Assembly: GCA_002345475.1 (NCBI GenBank)
Contig: DDWC01000253.1
Location: 1-6,535, forward strand
Direction of reading: 5' to 3'
Length of the DNA stretch: 6,535 nt
Source of the DNA: Firmicutes bacterium UBA2296
Lineage (GTDB): Bacteria; Bacillota; UBA994
Shown here: one piece after another, positions 1 to 5,463 of the stretch
Layout: each line of letters starts with the position of its first letter
How positions within the stretch are numbered: position 1 is the stretch's first letter
Made by a program: the position numbers and the translations under genes
The notes under the pieces: model-generated
What the model was told of the DNA's origin: nothing
The model's input: the letters and a program-made list of their open reading frames with translations, nothing else
Databases searched by the model: none

Positions 1-640
1 ACGAATCCTGCAATCTCTCAAGCAAGTTAAGCTTGCCCGGTGTCAGTTCCAGTTCGCGGGCTTCGAGAACCCTCTGGTAACCGACTCCTTCGGCCTCTAC
101 CTCGGCCTCAATCTCCATCTCGTCAAGATCTCCCTGCACCATGGCTTTAAGTCTTGCGGCGAAGGCTTGTTCCTGTCCGGCGTTCTTGAACGCGGCGGAT
201 ATCATGATACCGTTTTGCTCAGATTCCCCGAGGTAGCCATCCTGCTTCATCTGCTGCAGCGCTAACATTATGGCCTCATCGACACTCTTATTCTTTGTCT
301 GAATCTGATTGGCTATCTGCTGACCTTGCTCGCCGACCCCCACAACGCTGAGCACCCGCTCGAAGCGGTTCAGGTTAAAGAGAAGAGATGGGTTTACATC
401 CAGACTGACGGTGGCCACCGGAGTGAAATAAGCATAGGATGATACTCCCAGCAGCATAACCATTAGCGCCGCCGCCAGAGCGCTGGCGTACCGCATACGA
501 GAGGCAAAGCCAAAAACGCTCGCTCTCATTTCTACCACCTGACCCTTCGCGTAATTGCGGTTTGAGATCAGTCTGACCTGTCCGTCCGAAGACAACACTG
601 CCGCCTTATTTCCGCGCAAGTCTACAACTACTGCTTTCAT
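1..640 (-). CDS. RsgI-type transmembrane anti-sigma factor (3' end beyond the left edge)
   Basis: Probable membrane-bound inhibitor of the SigI-type sigma factor encoded just before it. About 213 codons are visible from the ATG at 640, and the frame is still open at base 1, so the C-terminal sensor or output domain is missing. I translated it by hand. Residues 1-48 resemble the RsgI_N cytoplasmic sigma-binding domain (starts MKAVVVDLRGNKAAVLSSDG). Residues 52-72 form one hydrophobic membrane segment. Residues 74-140 look like the extracytoplasmic RsgI region, with the hallmark SLDVNPSLLF; in related RsgI proteins this domain is reported to autocleave at the Asn-Pro bond, here N83-P84. A very acidic stretch (EMEIEAEVEAEGVG) follows near residues 181-194. 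The ATG overlaps the sigma gene stop as ATGA, and AGGAGGGGG (657-649) lies 8 bases upstream, so translation is probably coupled. Family call is strong; cognate pairing with the fused sigma factor is inferred from position. Confidence 0.87.
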   Translation of the reverse strand, partial: MKAVVVDLRGNKAAVLSSDGQVRLISNRNYAKGQVVEMRASVFGFASRMRYASALAAALMVMLLGVSSYAYFTPVATVSLDVNPSLLFNLNRFERVLSVVGVGEQGQQIANQIQTKNKSVDEAIMLALQQMKQDGYLGESEQNGIMISAAFKNAGQEQAFAARLKAMVQGDLDEMEIEAEVEAEGVGYQRVLEARELELTPGKLNLLERLQDS

Positions 641-1668
641 CGTTGTTTCCCCCTCCTGATATGACGCATGTAGCCGGCCAGACCGGGGAAATCCCCGTCA
701 ATAATCTCTGTTGCCGCTATTATGTATTTTCGATGGCGCTCCAGAGTTTTTCGGGGTACACCCGTTCGCTTTGCCAAAGCTTTTATGGGCAGCTGTTTTG
801 AAGCCCTCATTTCGTTAATCAGCAAAGGTGAGTCTATCAGGTACTCCACAGCAGCGGCGCATGCCTGTTTCGTCTTTTCGGCCTTAGGAGATGATGCGGC
901 AAGGTCAAAGAACGAGAAGCCGTATTCGCTAATAACCAGGCTGACGGCATCAATTTCCAGCGCCAGAGTATCGTCATCCTCTGTTTTCAGCTTGTCGCGG
1001 ACCTCACGGCCCAGCGCCGAGTTCGGCTCGGGATCTCCATCACCGGGGTTCGCCTGTAGCAATGCGGGGTCAATAGAGATCTCGCGCCGATGGCGGGCAG
1101 CATAACGGTAATGGTCCGTAAGTCGCCTTTCTATGACCAAGGAAGAAAAGGCGTAAAAGCCACCTTTCGAGCCGTCAAAGCCCTTTATTGACTCGGAAAA
1201 AGCAGCAAGAGCTGTGGACCAGAGTTCGGCTGCGTCCATACCCTGCATTCTTCCCCCACTCAACCGGCTCTCCCAATGATGGAGTCTGGACTTGATGAAA
1301 CTCTCGTGTCGCGCGATGAAGTCGTCAATCCCGCTTGATTTCTGCTGCAGGCTAATTACCTCGGCATCGACTTCAGGGACGGCATCTGTGTTCTCCTCGG
1401 CATCACAAAACTGCAAAGTTACCCTGGAGTTTACCCTGGCGGCGTCCTGCAGGGTGTTCAGCAATTTCTCGTAGTAGGGCCCCAGGTCAATCCTCATCTC
1501 TCTCACATTTTTCATCTTAAGCACTACCGGTTCGTCGATCACCGAGAGCAAATCATACAGAGCATCCAGGTTGCCCCCATAGTACTCCGGGAAATTGAGG
1601 CTTGTCTTAAGGTACCTGTGGTACTCCCCACGGCCGCGCAGGGTCTTGCCATCTATGATTACTAACAC
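637..1668 (-). CDS. Barstar domain-SigI family sigma factor fusion
   Basis: A 343-residue protein joining a ribonuclease inhibitor to a transcription factor. Residues 1-90 are a barstar domain: the helix motif LNFPEYYGGNLDALYDLL (24-41) matches barstar residue for residue in position, keeping the barnase-contacting Tyr29, Asp35 and Asp39; Trp38 is Tyr, and the Glu76 equivalent is probably Asp75. Residues ~91-112 are an acidic linker. Residues ~113-200 are the SigI N-terminal (region 2-like) domain, with the signature AFSESIKGFDGSKGGFYAFS followed by VIERRLTDHYR. Residues ~238-335 are the SigI C-terminal DNA-binding domain, including LPIKALAKRTGVPRKTLERH and the terminal GDFPGL motif. About 230 residues of sigma sequence is normal length for SigI, so nothing seems lost. 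GTG start; it shares one base with the ribonuclease stop (TAGTG), with GGGGAGG 10 bases upstream. The stop overlaps the anti-sigma ATG. No in-frame ATG, GTG or TTG occurs between residues 86 and 135. Expected to be cytoplasmic. Confidence 0.93.
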   Translation of the reverse strand: MLVIIDGKTLRGRGEYHRYLKTSLNFPEYYGGNLDALYDLLSVIDEPVVLKMKNVREMRIDLGPYYEKLLNTLQDAARVNSRVTLQFCDAEENTDAVPEVDAEVISLQQKSSGIDDFIARHESFIKSRLHHWESRLSGGRMQGMDAAELWSTALAAFSESIKGFDGSKGGFYAFSSLVIERRLTDHYRYAARHRREISIDPALLQANPGDGDPEPNSALGREVRDKLKTEDDDTLALEIDAVSLVISEYGFSFFDLAASSPKAEKTKQACAAAVEYLIDSPLLINEMRASKQLPIKALAKRTGVPRKTLERHRKYIIAATEIIDGDFPGLAGYMRHIRRGKQR

Positions 1669-2156
1669 TAGTCGTTCACCTCCCCGTACAGGAGAGTAAA
1701 GGACTCATAGTGGTCTGCGGTATAAAAAACCAGCCCATCACTGGAATACACCAGTCTTTCGGGTCCTCGAAATCCCCCTTCGTAGTTTACATCGCACTCA
1801 AAATAACCCCTGCCGGACTTGTCTGGCAACAAGCCTTCGCGATTACCAAACCTGTCTCCGCCGATGGCAGCCCCGGGAGCGACGTCCCAAAGGTTTCCCT
1901 TGCTGGGCACCCAGCCAAGGCGTTCCGCTTGAGACTTGCTGAGAAAATTACTGGGAAGGGTACCGAACATGTGCAGATAGAGCGCCACTTCTTCGGCTTT
2001 CAGATAGGGCTGTCCCTCAACTACAGCCGGCACCTCTTCGACCGGTGGCGGAAGCGGCTGCACAGGGTTTGCCGGCGTCACACAGGCGACGGTAAACAGG
2101 CAGGCCAAAATTACCAGGATCATCGCCAGACGCTGACAACGGCTTAATGCGGCCAC
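1668..2156 (-). CDS. Barnase-family guanyl-preferring ribonuclease with export signal
   Basis: Extracellular-type ribonuclease of the barnase (N1/T1, microbial RNase) family, 162 residues, which cleaves single-stranded RNA, usually after guanosine. All barnase active-site residues are present at a constant offset of 47: Lys74 (K27), Arg106 (R59), Glu120 (E73), Arg130 (R83), Arg134 (R87) and His149 (H102). Conserved blocks include LGWVPSKGNLWDVAPG, IGGDRFGNREG and LVYSSDGLVFYTADHYESFT. Residues 1-25 are a signal sequence (basic start, then MILVILACLFTVAC); Cys25 could be a lipidation site, but its lipobox is poor. Residues 26-50 are a Pro/Glu-rich linker. GTG start at 2156 is chosen because AGGGAGGG lies 6 bases upstream; a longer form from GTG 2189 has no ribosome site and would put 11 unlikely residues before the signal. 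The inhibitor is the barstar domain of the next gene. Nothing is truncated, so it is predicted active. Confidence 0.94.
   Translation of the reverse strand: MAALSRCQRLAMILVILACLFTVACVTPANPVQPLPPPVEEVPAVVEGQPYLKAEEVALYLHMFGTLPSNFLSKSQAERLGWVPSKGNLWDVAPGAAIGGDRFGNREGLLPDKSGRGYFECDVNYEGGFRGPERLVYSSDGLVFYTADHYESFTLLYGEVND
1679..1685 (-). promoter_or_regulatory. Ribosome binding site of the barstar-sigma gene, inside the ribonuclease gene
   Basis: GGGGAGG on the minus strand lies within the last codons of the ribonuclease gene, 10 bases before the GTG at 1668. It supports that GTG as the true start and places toxin termination and antitoxin-sigma initiation at the same spot, as expected for translational coupling. 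Confidence 0.75.
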
Positions 2157-2162
2157 ACAGAA

Positions 2163-2170
2163 CCCTCCCT
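2163..2170 (-). promoter_or_regulatory. Ribosome binding site that sets the barnase start
   Basis: AGGGAGGG on the minus strand, 6 bases before GTG 2156. The upstream in-frame GTG at 2189 is preceded only by ATTAGTATCCCGCT, with no purine-rich site. This favours the 162-residue ribonuclease, which begins with a typical export signal. Confidence 0.75.
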
Positions 2171-2202
2171 TCCCAGAAGACTGTGGCACAGCGGGATACT
2201 AA

Positions 2203-3072
2203 TCAGCTTTGCTCGGCAGCAAAAATCAGATGTTCTCTGACCTTCTCTGCTTCATCGCGCAAGTACGCCAGCTCGACATCGGACAAGGGATTGGCCAGAC
2301 ATTCGGCAATATTATCCAGGGCGAACTCAAAGTGACGTATGTTGCCGGGCGGCACCATGGAAGCACCCCCCTTATAGAACCCGTACTTCATTCCGCACAG
2401 CATGAGGCGCTTTTCATCCCACAATGGCTTGCACCAGGACTTTGGGAATGTCCTCTCCTCTCCAGGTAACCACTTGCGATGGACCATCGTCTTCATGCAA
2501 AGCAGGCCGAACCCTTTATCTGTGGCTGCCTGTGCAATGCGGTCACCCCAACCGGTTGTCAATCCCATAGCCCAGTTCATGGGGAAGAGCACAGTCTCAA
2601 AATCGTACAGATTAAGGGCACGAAGCGCCACCATTTCACTGTGGGCCGAAAAGCCCACGTGTCCTATCAAACCTTCACGCCTGGCCCACAACACCGTCTC
2701 CATGGCGCCACCCGGAGCAAAGGCCATCTCGAGATCCGCCTCTTTGGCGAGAGCATGAAGCTGATATACGTCAAAATGATCAACGCCAAGTGCTCGCAGG
2801 GAGGCCAGCAATTCTCTGCGGGACCCTTCTGCGCTGCGCTCGGTGGTCTTGCAGGCCAGAACTACATCCTTGCGAAATGGTTTAAGGGCAGGAGCCAGAC
2901 GGGCTTCCGCGTTCCCATATGAAGGTGCAACGTCAAAGTAGTTGACTCCGGCGGCAACGGCCTTGGCTACATAACGGTCGGCCTCTTCCTGAGTCTCGTC
3001 GGTGTTGATTATGCCGCCAAACATTATCGGGCTGATAAGTAGTCCTGTCTTGCCCAATGGTCTTCGCTCCAT
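2203..3072 (-). CDS. Aldo/keto reductase
   Basis: NAD(P)H-dependent oxidoreductase of the aldo/keto reductase superfamily, 289 residues, cytoplasmic TIM barrel. It opens with the usual family start RRPLGKTGLLISPIMFGG. The catalytic tetrad is complete: Asp47 and Tyr52 in NYFDVAPSYG, Lys75 in VVLACKTTER and His106 in DVYQLHA. The C-terminal part has Cys residues (near 204, 217 and 234 onward) but no ferredoxin-type CxxCxxC motif, so it is not one of the iron-sulfur-extended members. Its ATG is preceded by AAGGAGG at a 7-base spacing. It lies 22 bases after the QueG-like gene, and its stop is 46 bases before the ribonuclease start, so all three are probably co-transcribed. The substrate cannot be read from sequence; members of this group act on varied aldehydes and sugars. 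Confidence 0.9.
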   Translation of the reverse strand: MERRPLGKTGLLISPIMFGGIINTDETQEEADRYVAKAVAAGVNYFDVAPSYGNAEARLAPALKPFRKDVVLACKTTERSAEGSRRELLASLRALGVDHFDVYQLHALAKEADLEMAFAPGGAMETVLWARREGLIGHVGFSAHSEMVALRALNLYDFETVLFPMNWAMGLTTGWGDRIAQAATDKGFGLLCMKTMVHRKWLPGEERTFPKSWCKPLWDEKRLMLCGMKYGFYKGGASMVPPGNIRHFEFALDNIAECLANPLSDVELAYLRDEAEKVREHLIFAAEQS

Positions 3073-3094
3073 TGCTAATCCTCCTTTTTATCCA

Positions 3095-3919
3095 TTAGTG
3101 ACGGGGCGGTGCTGCCGACTCGCATGCGACTCCCACCTGGCACTTGCCGCATCCGTAGCGCGGTGAAAACCTGGCTCTGACCTCGTCGAGGAACTCACTG
3201 CAAATGAGGTGGTCCTTACCCGCCTCCAAGGTGATCGCCCCAACAGGGCAATTGACCACGCAGTCACCACACAGTGAGCAGTATTCATCGTACCTGGTAT
3301 AAGGCCTCGTGTCGGGCTCAAGCTCCAGTGCGGTGACTACGCTGCCAAAACGCCCAGCTACACCGTGTCTGGTTATCAGTCCTTTAGAGAGTCCGAAGGT
3401 GCCCAGTCCGCAAACATAGGCCACATGACGTTCGGACCAGTTGCTGGTAAAGGCAGGGACCTCATCGGCACTTGACTTGCCCCTGCTGAAGAAGCGCACG
3501 TCTGAAGACGGCACCAGGCTTTCATACCCTTGCGACTTGAGCGATTCACATATGTGGGCGGCCAGAGCATTAACCAGCATCTGGCCCTCATATCGTGCGT
3601 GCAACCATTCGGCAGAAGGCCAATAAGCTACGGAAGCGTTACCCGAGCGGACAGTCTCAGAAAACGGCAAAAAGAACGATATTACGGACCTGGCTCCCTG
3701 AACCCAGGAATCAGGGGTGGCGAAATGGGGGCCCACGATGCCCTCATCCTGGAGGCGGCTGAAGACGGGATCTTTCGCCGAAGCGAATCCCAGTACCGGC
3801 TCGCTGAACAGCCTGAGTCCTGCCACTTCTCTGTTGATAGCCGACTTGTCAGTAATTACGTTACCCGGCGCTTGCGCAACAAAACTCGCCGCCAATTCTC
3901 TCAGCATATTCTTATCCAC
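3095..3919 (-). CDS. QueG-like [4Fe-4S] protein (epoxyqueuosine reductase-related)
   Basis: Iron-sulfur oxidoreductase related to epoxyqueuosine reductase QueG (COG1600 type), 274 residues. Cysteines for two clusters are visible at the C-terminus: C214-x2-C217-x2-C220-x3-C224-P, then C240 and C257-x2-C260-x5-C266. The middle has the family's glycine-rich block (YVCGLGTFGLSKGLITRHG, 168-186), where true QueG binds cobalamin. It is shorter than typical QueG (over 300 residues) and lacks a clear match to the QueG D-[TS]-A-P-V-L block around its catalytic Asp, so it is probably a paralogue with another substrate rather than the tRNA enzyme. GTG 3919 is preferred as start because AAGAGGGGG sits 9 bases upstream; a start at GTG 3943 would add eight residues but has no ribosome site. 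With GTG 3919 it overlaps the methyltransferase stop by 8 bases. The protein ends in a short tail after the last Cys. Confidence 0.8.
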   Translation of the reverse strand: MDKNMLRELAASFVAQAPGNVITDKSAINREVAGLRLFSEPVLGFASAKDPVFSRLQDEGIVGPHFATPDSWVQGARSVISFFLPFSETVRSGNASVAYWPSAEWLHARYEGQMLVNALAAHICESLKSQGYESLVPSSDVRFFSRGKSSADEVPAFTSNWSERHVAYVCGLGTFGLSKGLITRHGVAGRFGSVVTALELEPDTRPYTRYDEYCSLCGDCVVNCPVGAITLEAGKDHLICSEFLDEVRARFSPRYGCGKCQVGVACESAAPPRH

Positions 3920-4538
3920 AGCCAAGTTCCCCCTCTTCATCACTGTTTCGATGCTGGCTCCAGCCGTATCTGCCCTTCATCTCAACGAAACTTACGGCCC
4001 CTTTGGTTTGTCGCGAAATGGCTCCGCATTCATCCTTTTGTACCAATGTAAGCTCCTGAAGTCCCTTAGGCCCGACGGGGATAACCATTCTACCTCCCCA
4101 GGCTAATTGCACCAGCAACTCATCGGGGATGTGGCTTGCCGCCGCTGTGACGATAATGCGATCAAAAGGTGATTCCTCAGGCCAGCCTTCGCTGCCGTCA
4201 CCCTCCCGAAACAGAATGTTTGTGTAACCCAGCGACGTCAACCGCTCCCGTGCCTCGAGATGGAGTTGTGGCACCATCTCAACCGTGTACACCTGCCTGG
4301 CCAGACAGGCCAGCAAAGCCGTCTGGAATCCCGAACCGGTGCCTATTTCCAGCACCCTGCTGTCTGGAGTCACTGACAGCAACTCCGTCATGTGGAGAAC
4401 CAGGCTGGGTTGCGATATGGTCTGTCCATAGCCTATAGGCAAGGCGGTGTCCACAAATGCGCAAGGGATTAGCCCGGCTGGCACGAATAGCGACCTGTCC
4501 AGAGCATTGAAGCATTCTCTAGCCGTCTTTTTGCGCAT
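3912..4538 (-). CDS. pcm: Protein-L-isoaspartate O-methyltransferase
   Basis: Repair enzyme that methylates, with S-adenosylmethionine, the abnormal L-isoaspartyl residues formed as proteins age, letting them revert toward normal aspartate. 208 residues, the usual length for bacterial Pcm. The family motif IGYGQTISQPSLV (35-47) contains the substrate-binding Thr/Ser of PCMT. SAM motif I is VLEIGTGSGFQTALLA (62-77), followed by the acidic end of the next strand (VYTVEM) and the GDGSEGW and FDRIIVTAA motifs. GGRMVIPVG marks the C-terminal sheet. ATG 4538 is preceded by GGGGAGGA with an 8-base gap. It lies 26 bases after the VOC-GNAT gene and overlaps the start of the QueG-like gene, so it is probably in the same operon. 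This enzyme is widespread in proteobacteria and archaea but patchy in Bacillota, so its presence is mildly unusual for the host suggested here. Confidence 0.94.
   Translation of the reverse strand: MRKKTARECFNALDRSLFVPAGLIPCAFVDTALPIGYGQTISQPSLVLHMTELLSVTPDSRVLEIGTGSGFQTALLACLARQVYTVEMVPQLHLEARERLTSLGYTNILFREGDGSEGWPEESPFDRIIVTAAASHIPDELLVQLAWGGRMVIPVGPKGLQELTLVQKDECGAISRQTKGAVSFVEMKGRYGWSQHRNSDEEGELGCG
3929..3937 (-). promoter_or_regulatory. Ribosome binding site that sets the QueG-like start
   Basis: AAGAGGGGG on the minus strand lies 9 bases before GTG 3919, inside the last codons of the methyltransferase. The alternative in-frame starts at 3943 (GTG) and 3940 (ATG) lie upstream of this site and have no purine-rich stretch of their own, and the ATG at 3907 is spaced too far (21 bases). 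Confidence 0.65.
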
Positions 4539-4564
4539 CAGTTCATCCTCCCCTCAGCAGTCCG

Positions 4565-5461
4565 CTACCCGAGGTACCTGGCCATAAACAGACAGGGATT
4601 CTCCTCGTCCCAATAGTTGGTGAACACTTCTAAAGGCAGAAAACCACGTCTGCGATAGAATGCCCTTGTCCGCTCGTAAGGCTCATAGTCAACGGAGCTG
4701 TCAAGGGTCTTCACGGTGAGAAAGCGCCATCCCTGACTGCGACTGTAGCTACAAGCGGCCTCGATGAGCCTGCTGCCTACACCCATGCCCTGGTAATTCT
4801 CCAGCACTCCCATATTGAATATTTCCGCCGAATACTGGTTGTGTTGCTTGAGCGCCAGGAATCCGGTCGGTTCCTCTCCCGCGTAGGCCATAAGAACGGG
4901 CATGTCGCGGTGCATAATGGCCTTGGCATCTATGTCCGCAGCTGGGTTAAACCATTTGCGCAGGCGATGCATAATACCGCGGGAAACTTCTTCTCTGTCC
5001 GCAGGGTCAAGGAGCCACGAAACGCCCGCAAGTGTTTCTTTGTGCGCTTCCTCTTCGTTGCGATAGTCTCCCGGCCAGACATAGGTCGGATCGGCGAAGA
5101 AGCAGAAAGGATGGCCTGCAGGGTCAATCATCACAACCACACCCTCTAAGTACTGGTGCGGTGCTACTCGTCCTCCAATACTTACGGCGTGGGTTACGGC
5201 CGCATCGAGATTATCGACAAGAAAATCTATGTGTAGCATTTTCTGCTGTGTTTCGGGTTCTTCCGGCCAGACGGGAGGGACATAATCCGGCTCCGACTGA
5301 AAGGAAAGCGCTGTACCTCCGTCCGGGTCTCTCAGCAGGACCCATTCTGGCTCAACAACCGCTTTCTCCCAACCCAGCAAAGTGGCATAAAAATCGGCCA
5401 GTGCCCCCGCATCGGGGCAATCCAGTACAACCGTGGCTAATACTACCCGCGAGTTCTTCAT
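4565..5461 (-). CDS. VOC (glyoxalase-like) domain-GNAT acetyltransferase fusion
   Basis: 298 residues with two domains. Residues ~4-125 are a vicinal-oxygen-chelate fold of the glyoxalase/bleomycin-resistance type, with a typical first strand and helix (VVLDCPDAGALADFYATLLG), a metal-region LHIDFLV (76-82) and the terminal DPAGHPFCFF motif (113-122). Residues ~155-298 are a GNAT N-acyltransferase: motif A is MGVLENYQGMGVGSRLIEAA, with the acetyl-CoA loop Q224-GMGVG, and the end (YERTRAFYRRRGFLPLEV, then WDEENPCLFM) matches a recognisable GNAT subgroup. Both domains are in one frame with a ~30-residue linker, so this is a fusion, not two genes. The ATG at 5461 has GGGGAG 8 bases upstream; the ATG at 5467 (two residues longer, overlapping the previous stop as ATGA) is only 2 bases from that site. 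Substrates are unknown; detoxification or resistance by small-molecule modification is a reasonable guess. Confidence 0.86.
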   Translation of the reverse strand: MKNSRVVLATVVLDCPDAGALADFYATLLGWEKAVVEPEWVLLRDPDGGTALSFQSEPDYVPPVWPEEPETQQKMLHIDFLVDNLDAAVTHAVSIGGRVAPHQYLEGVVVMIDPAGHPFCFFADPTYVWPGDYRNEEEAHKETLAGVSWLLDPADREEVSRGIMHRLRKWFNPAADIDAKAIMHRDMPVLMAYAGEEPTGFLALKQHNQYSAEIFNMGVLENYQGMGVGSRLIEAACSYSRSQGWRFLTVKTLDSSVDYEPYERTRAFYRRRGFLPLEVFTNYWDEENPCLFMARYLG

Positions 5462-5463
5462 GG

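Noticed and set aside
1710..2147. Plus-strand open frame opposite the ribonuclease
   Set aside because: The minus-strand frame encodes an unmistakable barnase, so the plus-strand frame is its shadow.
2189..2340. SigI-type promoter (ACCCCC-like -35 and CGAA -10) before the ribonuclease
   Set aside because: A CGAA occurs in the end of the aldo/keto reductase gene, but no ACCCCC-like element sits at the right distance, so autoregulation cannot be supported from sequence.
3073..3094. Possible terminator between the QueG-like gene and the aldo/keto reductase
   Set aside because: The 22-base gap is taken up by the ribosome site; there is no hairpin followed by a T run on the minus strand.
3530..4051. 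Plus-strand open frame of about 173 codons
   Set aside because: It lies antisense to the QueG-like and methyltransferase genes, both of which have clear family motifs, and its product shows no recognisable domain.
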